Assembly: GCF_009455625.1 (NCBI RefSeq)
Contig: NZ_QPEQ01000001.1
Coordinates: forward strand, 2,232,001-2,296,000
DNA length: 64,000 bases
From: Paraburkholderia bonniea
Lineage (GTDB): Bacteria; Pseudomonadota; Gammaproteobacteria; Burkholderiales; Burkholderiaceae
Reading direction: 5' to 3'
Made by a program: the position numbers and the translations under genes. Below, one piece after another: positions 17,338 to 26,180 of the stretch. Position 1 is the stretch's first letter. The number at the start of each line of letters is the position of its first letter. Below the pieces are notes generated by a model that saw only the letters and a program-made list of their open reading frames with translations, made no database searches and had not been told where the DNA came from.

Positions 17338-17793
17338 CTCGAACTCCCTTAAGCAAATCAAGCATTGAAAGGATCTTGCCGGACGCTGCACCCAGGTTGC
17401 CATCCAGGCAGCAAAGCGCTACGGCAAACCAGATGAATCCGCCGGGATTGCGCTAGCGGCTCGCAAGCATCGTACCTGCTTGCGCCAATCGCTGGCCTGC
17501 CACTCTCATGCCACGCGTGCCTGACATGCCAGCCGCGCTTGAAACCAAGGCTCAGCGCTCAAGCACGACGCATCACGGCGAGCTCCGCTCACGCAAGTGC
17601 GCCTTGCTGTGTGATGCATGCAAGTGGTTAAATTGTCCGCCGCACACGCCAAAGTTACGTAGTTGACTGAATCATCTGACTGGCACAGCGAACCAGGCCA
17701 GCAAACTAGCCAGCACGCTGAGATGCTTGCAACCGCAACCCTGAGCTGCCCTCGACCCTTTCACACCACGCTTTGCGCATAGGACACCTGTTT
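17338..17793. other. intergenic, no gene recognised
   Basis: No tRNA, terminator or sigma-54 promoter (GG-N10-GC type) could be picked out with confidence. It must hold the divergent promoters of the small membrane protein and the activator gene. Confidence 0.35.
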
Positions 17794-18867
17794 ATGGCGT
17801 CAATCGATCCGGCCACACTGGCCGCTGCCGCGAATACCGCCTCTTCGAAGCCACGCGCGGTCCCTCACGTCGATGGCTTGCAAGCCTACGGCCTGCTCTA
17901 TGGCACCTCGCCCGTGATGCTCGAGTTATATGCACAGATCGAGCAGGTCGCCGCCACCGACGCCACCGCGCTGATCGTCGGCGAATCAGGCACTGGCAAG
18001 GAGCTGATCGCCCGCACGATTCACCTGCACAGCGCACGCCGCAGCGCGCCGTTCATCACGGTGAACTGCGGCGCCATTCCTGACGAACTAATCGAAGCCG
18101 AATTGTTTGGCCACGAAAAAGGCAGCTTCACCGGAGCGGTGCAAGGACGCATCGGTTATTTCGAACACGCCAGCGGCGGCACGCTGTTTCTCGACGAAGT
18201 CACCGAAATGACCCCGATGCGCCAAGTCAAACTATTACGCGCACTAGAGACCGGCAGCTTCTACCGGGTAGGCGGCAGCGATCTGGTGCATAGCGACGTC
18301 CGGGTGATCGCCGCGACCAACCGTGATCCCTCGCTGGCGGTCAAGGAAAACGGCTTGCGCGAAGATTTGCTGTACCGGCTCGCCGTGTTCCCGCTGCGGG
18401 CTCCACCGCTGCGAGAGCGGGAAAACGACCGGGAGCTGCTCGCGCAATATTTTCTGGGCGAACTCAACCGCCAGGAAAACACCTGCAAGACGTTTAGCAA
18501 ACGCGCGTTCGACACCCTGCGTGGCTGGACCTGGCCTGGCAATGTGCGCGAGCTGAAAAACACGGTCTACCGCGCCTTCATCCTCGCTGAAAAAATCCTT
18601 GAGCTACCGCACCCGCATCAAACATCCCGAGTCAAAAAACCCGTCACGCTTGGTGACGCGATGAACGTCTGGGTCGGCACTCCGCTGGCCGATGCGCAAC
18701 GGCAAATCATCCTCGCCACCCTCAAATACTGCGACGACGACAAGCGGCGCGCCGCCAAAGCACTCGGCATCAGCCTGAAAACGCTCTACAACCGCCTGAG
18801 CGTCTACGACGCTGCCGACAAAAACAGCGTGATCGGCCTCGACGACGACTATCACGGCCAGTACTAG
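17794..18867 (+). CDS. sigma-54 activator without receiver domain
   Basis: A 357-residue enhancer-binding protein. After a short Ala-rich N-terminus (about 40 residues) comes the AAA+ domain: GESGTGKE Walker A, GHEKGSFTGA loop (Ser where most members have GAFTGA), GGTLFLDEVTEM Walker B, then a Fis-type helix-turn-helix RAAKALGISLKTLYNRL. No receiver, GAF or PAS domain is present, so activity may be controlled by another protein or by level. ATG 17794 with AGGACA ahead is preferred over an upstream in-frame TTG. It closely resembles the C-terminal part of the nearby response regulator; both carry GT-LA-A-RQ-ILATL before the HTH, suggesting common origin. Confidence 0.85.
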   Translation: MASIDPATLAAAANTASSKPRAVPHVDGLQAYGLLYGTSPVMLELYAQIEQVAATDATALIVGESGTGKELIARTIHLHSARRSAPFITVNCGAIPDELIEAELFGHEKGSFTGAVQGRIGYFEHASGGTLFLDEVTEMTPMRQVKLLRALETGSFYRVGGSDLVHSDVRVIAATNRDPSLAVKENGLREDLLYRLAVFPLRAPPLRERENDRELLAQYFLGELNRQENTCKTFSKRAFDTLRGWTWPGNVRELKNTVYRAFILAEKILELPHPHQTSRVKKPVTLGDAMNVWVGTPLADAQRQIILATLKYCDDDKRRAAKALGISLKTLYNRLSVYDAADKNSVIGLDDDYHGQY

Positions 18868-19174
18868 ACATTGCTACACGGCGCTGCACGGCCACGCCGC
18901 AGCGCCCTTCATTAATCTTGAAAAGCACTGCCGATCCTTTTATCTGATTGCAGGCAACACCCCCTCTTTATCCCCAAATAAATCCCGCTGAAATCATGCG
19001 AAAAAACTCGGGATTTTTCCGTACTTTTCTGCCCCACAGCGCAGATTTAAATTTCACTTTTCCTGCATTTTTCTTGTGCCATTTTCCAAAGGTATCCTGC
19101 ACAATGCCCGTCGGAATTTACACAGCAGTGCGATTGGCTGTGTTCGAGAACCATCCGGCAGCAAGGAATGCACT
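18868..19174. other. intergenic, probable promoter of the lipoprotein pair
   Basis: AT-richer than its surroundings; no gene or RNA recognised. Confidence 0.35.
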
Positions 19175-19708
19175 ATGCAAAACAGGATTGACCCTCTCCA
19201 CGTCCGGGCTCGCAGCGCCCTGCTGTTCGCTGCTGCGGGCGCGACCATCGGCCTGAGCGGCTGCAGCTCGCTCTATAGCGAATCCGCGACAACAGGCGCC
19301 GGCATCGCAGGTGCCGCGCTCGCCGCCAAAATCACCCAGAATGCCGCTGTTGCATCAGGCATTGGCCTCGGCGCAGTCGCTGCTGCCCGGGCTGGGGTGC
19401 AGTATTCGCAACGCGCGATTCACCGCGAAACACAAAACCAGATCGCCAACGCCGCAGGCGCGCTTGAGCCAGGCACCATCGCCACGTGGCGCGTCAAACA
19501 TCCGATCCCCATCGAAAGCAACGAACACGGCAGTGTCACCGTCAGCCGCACGATCAGCAGCGGCGCGCTCGATTGCAAAGAGATTGTGTTTTCGGTCGAC
19601 CAGAACGCCAGCAGCGTGTTTTACGTCGCGGCGATCTGCCGCGATGGCAGCACATGGAAATGGGCCTCAGCCGAACCCGCCACCGAACGCTGGGGTGCCC
19701 TGCAATGA
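19175..19708 (+). CDS. lipoprotein, first of a paralogous pair
   Basis: A lipoprotein signal peptide is visible: a basic start, a hydrophobic stretch (SALLFAAAGATIGL) and the lipobox LSGC. A Gly/Ala-rich region with a possible membrane-associated helix follows (about 35-80). The C-terminal domain has WRVKHPIPIE, CKEIVFSV, and ends WKWASAEPATERWGALQ. AAGGAA about eight bases before the ATG selects this start over upstream non-ATG starts. The next gene overlaps it by ATGA and encodes a paralogue. Function unknown; probably envelope. Confidence 0.75.
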   Translation: MQNRIDPLHVRARSALLFAAAGATIGLSGCSSLYSESATTGAGIAGAALAAKITQNAAVASGIGLGAVAAARAGVQYSQRAIHRETQNQIANAAGALEPGTIATWRVKHPIPIESNEHGSVTVSRTISSGALDCKEIVFSVDQNASSVFYVAAICRDGSTWKWASAEPATERWGALQ

Positions 19709-20217
19709 CACTGCGACTGAAACTGGCGGGATGGACCTTAGGCCTCAGCCTGAGCGTGCTGGGCAGTGGCTGCGCCTCGGTGGGTGCGGCCAGTGGTGCA
19801 GCAGCGGGCATGCTATCGGGTCTGGCGAGCGCCAACCCGGCGGTCGGCATTGGCGTGGGGATTGCGGTGCAGGCCGTCACCGACGAAGCCGTCAACCGCT
19901 ATATGAAGATGATGCACAGCGACCAGCAAGCGGTGATCGCCACGCTGGCTGGCAGCCTGGCGGTAGGCCAGGCAAAGCCGTGGCAGGTCAAGCACACGTT
20001 GCCAATTGAAAATGGCCGCGGTCAGGTCCGCGTGACCCGCGCCTTTAGCTCAGCACTCGCGCTCTGCAAAGAGTTCGTGTTTTCAGTCGCGCAGAGCGCC
20101 AAACCGGATGCGCCCGAGGCGTGGTACACCGCCAGCGCCTGCCGCCAGCAAGGGGGTAATGGCTGGAAATGGGCCTCCGCCGAGCCCGCCGTGCTGCGCT
20201 GGGGCAACCTGCAATAA
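19705..20217 (+). CDS. lipoprotein, second of a paralogous pair
   Basis: Signal peptide MTLRLKLAGWTLGLSLSVLG with the lipobox GSGC, then a Gly/Ala-rich segment (AASGAAAGMLSGLASANP) and a C-terminal domain matching the first protein: WQVKHTLPIE, CKEFVFSV, ending WKWASAEPAVLRWGNLQ. Start and upstream stop overlap in ATGA, so the two are translationally coupled and probably act together. 170 residues. No known family assigned. Confidence 0.75.
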   Translation: MTLRLKLAGWTLGLSLSVLGSGCASVGAASGAAAGMLSGLASANPAVGIGVGIAVQAVTDEAVNRYMKMMHSDQQAVIATLAGSLAVGQAKPWQVKHTLPIENGRGQVRVTRAFSSALALCKEFVFSVAQSAKPDAPEAWYTASACRQQGGNGWKWASAEPAVLRWGNLQ

Positions 20218-20250
20218 GCGGTTTGCAATAAGCCGCCTGCAATAACAAAT

Positions 20251-20271
20251 AGCCGCGAGAGGATCGCGGCT
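20251..20271. terminator. hairpin between convergent genes
   Basis: AGCCGCGA and TCGCGGCT make an 8-bp GC-rich stem with a GAGGA loop, between the ends of the lipoprotein pair and the leftward ABC operon. T-runs are short on both sides, so efficiency is uncertain. Confidence 0.55.
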
Positions 20272-20287
20272 TAAAAAGCATCGTGCT

Positions 20288-21637
20288 TCAAGTTTCGACA
20301 TCTTCCAGGCTGAAAATTTCAGTCTGGTCGTTGTACGAAAAAATCTCGCCGTAACGGCCCCAGTTGATCACGGCGTCGAGCGTTTCTTCTGCGGCGCTAT
20401 CCGACAAAAAGTCTTCCAGTTCCTGCTCGAAGCGCACGCGTGGCGCGCGATGTCCGGGCCGCTCATTCAACACTTTCTTGATCCGCGCGGCGAGCGGCAC
20501 ATGGCGCAGCAAATGTTCAGCGAACATCAGCTTGCGCTCCTGGGTGCCGAACTCCGCGAACACCCGGGCCGGTGGCGTCAGGAAAATATCGCCTTCGCGC
20601 ACATCGGCAAAACCGAGGTGTTGCAGCACTTCCGCCACCGGGAAAAGATCATCCACTTCGAGGTGCAGCGAACGGGCAATCTCCGGCATATCCGCGCGGC
20701 CGTGATAAGGCGCGGCAGCCAGCATCTCGATCAGGCCCGCCATCAGGTTGGTGGACACATGTGGCAACCAGCTGCCGAGATCGAGCCCCTTGCGCGTCGC
20801 TTCGCCAATCTGGCGCGCGGTCATCTTCGCGTAGATGTCGTCCACCAGACGGCGGAACGCCGGGTCCAGACGGTTGCGCGGATGCTTGAACGGCACCTTG
20901 ATTTCAGCAATGACGCGCCCCGGATTGGACGACAGCACCAGGATCCGGTCGCACATAAACACCGCTTCTTCAATGTTGTGCGTGACGATCAGCACCGATT
21001 TAATCGGCATCCGGCCCTGCGTCCACAAATCAAGCAAATCGGTCCGCAACGTCTCGGCGGTCAACACATCCAGCGCGGAAAACGGCTCATCCATCAGCAG
21101 CAACGTCGGATCGACCACCAGCGCCCGGGCAAAGCCCACGCGCTGCCGCATTCCGCCCGAAAGCTCACGCGGATAAGCATTTTCAAAGCCATCGAGACCA
21201 ATCAGGTCGATCGCCGCCAGCGCGCGTTCGCGCCGCGCCCGTGCTCCCACGCCTTGCGCCTCCAACCCAGCCTCAACGTTTTGCAGCACCGTGAGCCACG
21301 GAAACAGCGCGAAGGTTTGAAACACCATCGCCACGCCTTTGGCCGGGCCATCAATCGGCTCGCCCATATACGTGACTTCGCCGTCGGTCGGCTCAATCAG
21401 CCCGGCGATGATGCGCAGCAAAGTGGATTTGCCCGAGCCAGAACGGCCCAGCAAGCCAACGATTTCGCCCTCACGCAGCGTCAGGTTGACGTCGTCGAGC
21501 ACCAGCAGCTCGCCTTGGGTTTTATTGAATCCACGGCACACATCTTTAACCCGCAGAATCTCTACGCCAGTGTGCGGGGACATCGCTGCAGGCGGTGCCG
21601 ACCCAGTGGGAGCGGTGACAGTTTTAGGGTTTTGCAT
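20288..21637 (-). CDS. ABC transporter ATPase, nitrate/sulfonate type, with C-terminal AAA-associated domain
   Basis: The ATPase part (about 25-270) has Walker A GRSGSGKST, Q-loop VFQTFALFPWL, signature LSGGMRQRVGFARAL and Walker B LLLMDEPFSALD. The extra ~150-residue C-terminal part (from TARQIGEATRKGLDLGSW) matches the AAA-associated domain found in this clade. It energises the double permease encoded directly upstream. GAGG before ATG 21637 sets the start; GTG and TTG starts a few codons earlier are possible. Substrate unknown: homologues are annotated for nitrate, taurine or sulfonate. No periplasmic binding protein gene is in the cluster. Confidence 0.88.
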   Translation of the reverse strand: MQNPKTVTAPTGSAPPAAMSPHTGVEILRVKDVCRGFNKTQGELLVLDDVNLTLREGEIVGLLGRSGSGKSTLLRIIAGLIEPTDGEVTYMGEPIDGPAKGVAMVFQTFALFPWLTVLQNVEAGLEAQGVGARARRERALAAIDLIGLDGFENAYPRELSGGMRQRVGFARALVVDPTLLLMDEPFSALDVLTAETLRTDLLDLWTQGRMPIKSVLIVTHNIEEAVFMCDRILVLSSNPGRVIAEIKVPFKHPRNRLDPAFRRLVDDIYAKMTARQIGEATRKGLDLGSWLPHVSTNLMAGLIEMLAAAPYHGRADMPEIARSLHLEVDDLFPVAEVLQHLGFADVREGDIFLTPPARVFAEFGTQERKLMFAEHLLRHVPLAARIKKVLNERPGHRAPRVRFEQELEDFLSDSAAEETLDAVINWGRYGEIFSYNDQTEIFSLEDVET

Positions 21638-21658
21638 CACGTTTTGCCTCAATGTTGC

Positions 21659-23413
21659 TCAGTCGAGTCGCAGCCTGGCTTCGGCATACGCGTACAGCGG
21701 ACGCCATAGCAAACGGTTGAACAGGGTCACGAACAGTGACATCACGGCAATTCCCATGATGATCTTCGGATAATCGCCCGCCTCGGTGGTCTGGGCGATA
21801 TAGGCACCCAGGCCATGCGCGACGACCTGGGTGTCACCCCACTGCACGTATTCAGCGACGATGCTGGCGTTCCACGCGCCACCCGAAGCGGTAATCGCGC
21901 CGGTGACGTAGTACGGAAAAATACCCGGCAGCATCACCTGACGCCACCATTGCCAGCCGCGTATCTGGAAGTTGGCGGCGGCTTCACGGTAATCGTTCGG
22001 ATACGCACTCGCTCCAGCGATCACGTTGAACAGGATGTACCACTGGGTGCCCAGCACGATCAGCGGCGACAGCCAGATATCCGGGTTCAGGTGAAAGCGC
22101 ACGATCAACAGCACGAATACCGGAAACAACAAATTGGCCGGAAACGCCGCGAGAAACTGCGCCACGGGCTGGATTTTTTCCGCCAGCGTGGGACGCAAGC
22201 CGATCATCACGCCAATCGGCACCCACACCACCGAGGCCAGCGCGATCAGCAACATCACGCGCAACAGCGTAGCCAGCCCCAGTAAAAACACGTGACCCAC
22301 TTCATCGAGCGAGACACCCGTGCGCACATACGTCACCACGTAGTACACGACATACACCGTCGCAGCCAGCACAAGCGCTGCCCAGACGATATCGCCGCGG
22401 CGCGATGACTGCGGCCGGGCGCGCGAGGCCAGCGCCGCAAACTTCGCGCGACGCCATACCGGCAAGCGCAGCGGCACCCGCGCGGCCTTGGCCAGAAGCC
22501 AGCCCAGCGGCACTAGCAAACGATGGATCAAACGCGTGCGACGGACCAGATCGAGCAGCCAGGACTCCGGCGCATTGCCTGAGCTGGTGGTTTCCATGCG
22601 GAACTTGTCGGCCCACGCGACCAGCGGACGAAACAGGAACTGGTCGTAGATCAGGATCACGATGGTCATCGTCAGAATGACCCAGCCAACCGCATGCAGG
22701 TTTTTGCCTGCAATCGCCTGCGCCAGATAGGCACCGATACCAGGCAAGGTGATGGTGTTGTTGCCAACCGTGATGGCCTCGGACGCGACGACGAAAAACC
22801 AGCCGCCTGACATCGACATCATCATGTTCCAGATCAGCCCGGGCATCGAGAACGGCACCTCGAGCTTCCAGAAACGCTGCCAGGCAGTCAGATGAAAGCC
22901 GCGCGAGACTTCATCGAGATCGCGCGGCACCGTGCGCAGCGACTGATAAAAACTGAACGTCATGTTCCACGCCTGGGCGGTGAAAATGGCGAAGATCGCC
23001 GCCAGCTCGGCACCCAGCACGCGCGCCGGAAACAGCGCGAGAAAGAACGTCACGGTGAACGAGATATAGCCCAGCACCGGTACCGATTGCAGGATGTCGA
23101 GAATCGGTACCAGCACCTGCCCGGCCCGGCGGCTCTTGGCCGCCAGCGTGCCGTACACCAGCGTGAACACCAGCGAAGCGACCATTGCCGCGAGCATGCG
23201 CAGCGTGGTGCGCATCGCGTATTCAGGCAAGTTGGCCGGGTCAAGCGAGATCGTCTGGGTTTTGAGCGTCGAGATGGGCGCCATCGTTTCATGAAAGCCG
23301 ATGGCCGCCATCGCAATCACGCAGATAATCAGCGGAAATGCAACGAAGTCCCAGCGGTTAGGCAGCACCCGCCACGCGGAAGCATTGGCGGTCCGGCCCG
23401 GATCGAAATCCAT
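21659..23413 (-). CDS. fused double ABC permease, nitrate/taurine type
   Basis: A 584-residue membrane protein holding two complete BPD_transp_1 permease units in tandem, each with the EAA-type loop. The first is near DEVSRGFHLTAWQRFWKLEV (about 170-190), the second near YREAAANFQIRGWQWW (about 470-490). The units are joined by a basic linker around residues 310-340. One polypeptide thus supplies both halves of the channel. AGGAGG stands seven bases before the second of two start codons (GTG ATG), so ATG is chosen. The ATPase gene follows after about 20 bp. Confidence 0.9.
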   Translation of the reverse strand: MDFDPGRTANASAWRVLPNRWDFVAFPLIICVIAMAAIGFHETMAPISTLKTQTISLDPANLPEYAMRTTLRMLAAMVASLVFTLVYGTLAAKSRRAGQVLVPILDILQSVPVLGYISFTVTFFLALFPARVLGAELAAIFAIFTAQAWNMTFSFYQSLRTVPRDLDEVSRGFHLTAWQRFWKLEVPFSMPGLIWNMMMSMSGGWFFVVASEAITVGNNTITLPGIGAYLAQAIAGKNLHAVGWVILTMTIVILIYDQFLFRPLVAWADKFRMETTSSGNAPESWLLDLVRRTRLIHRLLVPLGWLLAKAARVPLRLPVWRRAKFAALASRARPQSSRRGDIVWAALVLAATVYVVYYVVTYVRTGVSLDEVGHVFLLGLATLLRVMLLIALASVVWVPIGVMIGLRPTLAEKIQPVAQFLAAFPANLLFPVFVLLIVRFHLNPDIWLSPLIVLGTQWYILFNVIAGASAYPNDYREAAANFQIRGWQWWRQVMLPGIFPYYVTGAITASGGAWNASIVAEYVQWGDTQVVAHGLGAYIAQTTEAGDYPKIIMGIAVMSLFVTLFNRLLWRPLYAYAEARLRLD

Positions 23414-23926
23414 CACAGGCCCTCCTGAGGTAAAGACGCTGGTTTGATGCCATGGAGCAAAGGCCAGGCATGACGGTTAAAAACACGTTCCGAACGGTGG
23501 AAATCAGACATGGCAAACGCTTGGGCGCGATGATTCGTTGGCGTGGACAACGCGTGGACCGGCAAAGGTGCGAATCACAACCAGGCCGGCACGACACTAC
23601 TCAATCTTTATTTCAAACGCCGCCATCGCGGCGTCGGGCTGGCATTTAGCGCAAGCGGATAGAATCGCCCATGGTCAGACGGGCAGGCACGGGATCAAAG
23701 CGCTCCGAACGCTCCAAAACGCCGAAAGCCCAAGCCGGACATCAGAGCGTGGCGTCGCCGGCAGGCCATCTGCAGACCATCGCAAGCATCAGGCATCAGG
23801 CACACTAGTCCGGCGCATGTTTGCCGCACCCAGGGCACTACAAAAGCATCACAGCGGCATAGCGGCATAGCGGCACAACACGCGCCCCCACAGGCTCAAG
23901 CGAACCTCAGACGATGGGACCAGTCG
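23414..23926. other. intergenic between divergent genes
   Basis: Separates the leftward ABC operon from the rightward cyclase gene. Short direct repeats of AGCGGCAT occur near 23860; no gene, RNA or known operator is seen. Confidence 0.4.
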
Positions 23927-25630
23927 ATGAACACAAGCCTGATGCGCCGGGTGTCTGGGCCAGCCAGCTTTGTGCTGGCGCTGGCGGCATGCTGGTTTGC
24001 AGCCAGCCTCATTGCGGACCGGATGGTACAGCAAGAGCTGAACACCGCAGTCCAGACCCAGAGCCGGATTACTGCCGCAGCAGTAGACAACATGGCCGAG
24101 GTGATCGCCAACGATCTGGCGATGTCGCGCGCCATCCCCGCGACGCTGGCCGAACTCGACACCATCCAGCGCGTACTGGCGCAATCCCGGAATTATGCCG
24201 TGAAGCCTTCCGCCACGGAACCCGCCTGGCGCAACAAAACATTAAAAACTTCTCAGCTGGCACTAGTCGGCCATTTGCTGCAAGACGCCCAGGGCTTCTC
24301 CGGGCTCGATGCGATCTGGCTCATCGACGACAACGGCCGCGGCATTGCCACCAGCAGCCGGCACAGTCCCACCTCGCTCAACGGGCTCAGCTTGCGGCAG
24401 CAGCCCTGTATGGCCCAGGCCCTGCTGGGGGCCTTCAACGAGACTTACGGCCTGGATGATGACGCCACCGCATCCGCGAGCCAGCGCGGCCCAGACAACC
24501 TCGCCAGCGCAGAGTCCGGCATTTTCATTGCGGCACCGGTGTATGACCACGGCGTGCTGGTCGGCGCGCTCGGCGCGAAACTCGGCCTGGCGCGCCTGCG
24601 TCACTGGGTGGCGCGGCCTGGCGCATTCGTCGCGGATGCCAACGGGGTCGTCATCATGGCGTATGACCGCGCGCTCGAAGGCTGGGCATTGCCGCGCAGT
24701 CCAGTCATCCAGATGCCTGCCGCCACGCGCATCAGCCTGTATCACCGCGACGCATTTCCCACTCTCACGCTCAACCCAGCGCTACCGCGCATGCACCTTC
24801 AGGCGCAGTGGCTCACGGGTGCACTGGCCGCCCAGCTTCATGAAATGCCTAGCCGGCCTCTGCCCGCGCTCTACCAGAACCGCGAAGGGCTGAACTCCGC
24901 CCTCTCCGCCCATCTGATCGACCCCATCACCATCTGGCCCAACCTGCTGCGCAACCATCAACGCGACCGCTGGCTACTGTTTCTCGCATTGGCCGGTGCG
25001 GTGACACTCACATGGGTCGTGAGCTGGACCTACCTGCGGGAGCGGCGGCATCACCAGGCCGCGCGCCAGATGGCGCAGCAACTGCAAACCGCAAACTCGA
25101 TGCTGTCCGCCGAGGCGCGGCAAGATGCGCTGACGGGCGCACTATCGCGGCGTTACTTTCTGGCGCTGCTGCGGCATGAAGTCGAACGCGCCCGCGTCAC
25201 CGGCACGCCGCTGTGCGTGATTAGCGCCGATCTCGATCACTTCAAGCAGATCAATGATGATTTTGGCCACGCGGCAGGCGACCGCGCGCTTGAACATTTC
25301 GTCGCCAGTTGCAAAACCAGCTTGCGGAGCCGGGATGCCGTCGGCCGTCTTGGTGGCGAAGAATTCGCCATCTTGCTGCCCACCACACCGGTCCTCGCCG
25401 GCATTGAGATCGCTGAGCGCCTGCGCCTGCGGCTCAAACAGCAGCCCCCTGCGGCGCTACCGACACTGGCCTGCGTCAGCGCGAGTTTCGGCGTCGCGCA
25501 ACTCGCCCCGGATGAACCCGCGGAACAACTATTGCAACGCGCCGATGCCGCGCTCTATGTGGCGAAATCAGGTGGGCGCGACCGCAGCGCAGCAGCACCG
25601 CCTCCCGTGAGCCCCTTCAGCGCCGTCTGA
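23927..25630 (+). CDS. membrane-bound diguanylate cyclase with periplasmic sensor
   Basis: Makes cyclic di-GMP from two GTP. The layout is: a membrane helix at about 13-31, a large periplasmic sensor (about 35-340, Cache-like by position and pattern, e.g. LDAIWLIDDNGRGIATS), a second helix WLLFLALAGAVTLTWVVSW, a short coiled linker, then the GGDEF domain. In the last, DALTGALSRRYFLALL, DLDHFKQINDDFGHAAGD and the active-site loop GRLGGEEFAILLP are intact; an RxxD inhibitory site is not obvious. No EAL domain. A signal from the periplasm is expected to tune c-di-GMP, affecting motility or biofilm. The following small gene lies 110 bp downstream. Confidence 0.92.
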   Translation: MNTSLMRRVSGPASFVLALAACWFAASLIADRMVQQELNTAVQTQSRITAAAVDNMAEVIANDLAMSRAIPATLAELDTIQRVLAQSRNYAVKPSATEPAWRNKTLKTSQLALVGHLLQDAQGFSGLDAIWLIDDNGRGIATSSRHSPTSLNGLSLRQQPCMAQALLGAFNETYGLDDDATASASQRGPDNLASAESGIFIAAPVYDHGVLVGALGAKLGLARLRHWVARPGAFVADANGVVIMAYDRALEGWALPRSPVIQMPAATRISLYHRDAFPTLTLNPALPRMHLQAQWLTGALAAQLHEMPSRPLPALYQNREGLNSALSAHLIDPITIWPNLLRNHQRDRWLLFLALAGAVTLTWVVSWTYLRERRHHQAARQMAQQLQTANSMLSAEARQDALTGALSRRYFLALLRHEVERARVTGTPLCVISADLDHFKQINDDFGHAAGDRALEHFVASCKTSLRSRDAVGRLGGEEFAILLPTTPVLAGIEIAERLRLRLKQQPPAALPTLACVSASFGVAQLAPDEPAEQLLQRADAALYVAKSGGRDRSAAAPPPVSPFSAV

Positions 25631-25740
25631 GCCACTCGCCAAATCCGGAAGGGCCACTGCGCAAGATGGCCGCATCAGAGTGCAAACCGAAGGCGAGTAT
25701 CATCAGCCCTCGTCACCTACTGCATAACAGGGAGGTTTGC

Positions 25741-26007
25741 ATGAAGGGAAATCTGGTGATTGTCTGCCGCGATCAGGACGCCAGCGCGTTCGACCAGCTA
25801 CTGGCTGACTATGGCGCATTCCAGATACGTCTATCGTCCACCACGTGGTATCTGAAACTGGAGATAGCGCCGGAGATCATTCAGGAAGAAATTCTTGAGC
25901 GACTCGGCAAGTACACCACGCACTACATTTTCGAAGCCGAAACCGTTACGTGGAATACCGTCGATAGCGACGCCGCCACCGCACTCAACACTTTGTTTGC
26001 CGAATAA
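25741..26007 (+). CDS. 88-aa protein, possibly Cas2/SinR-like fold
   Basis: Starts MKGNLVIVCRDQDASAFDQL with an excellent SD (GGGAGG, six bases ahead). The pattern beta strand, helix, then STTWYLKLEIAPEIIQEEIL, and a final strand ending in FEAETVTWNT recalls the small ferredoxin-fold proteins related to Cas2/SinR, in which a ...STWLL... strand and a late ...E...W segment recur. That link is weak and by eye only. No CRISPR repeats or other cas genes are near, so a CRISPR role is not suggested. Confidence 0.65.
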   Translation: MKGNLVIVCRDQDASAFDQLLADYGAFQIRLSSTTWYLKLEIAPEIIQEEILERLGKYTTHYIFEAETVTWNTVDSDAATALNTLFAE

Positions 26008-26180
26008 GCGCATGCCTGTTCACACAGGGCTCGCCGCTTGATTCAAGGGCAACACAACCTCGCTCTCACTTTTTACTCTCAGGCAGCTCAACGCGCCGCG
26101 CACGGTTCGCCGCACTGTTCGTTTTAGCCACCCGCCATCGCGCGGCGCGCGCCTGCCTCACCCTTGCCGCACCCTGCCCG

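Noticed and set aside
20450..21709. 419-codon plus-strand frame opposite the ABC ATPase gene
   Set aside because: His/Arg/Gln-rich shadow of a GC-rich gene on the other strand.
25741..26007. A true Cas2 and hence a CRISPR system
   Set aside because: No repeats, no cas1, and resemblance is only to the general fold pattern.
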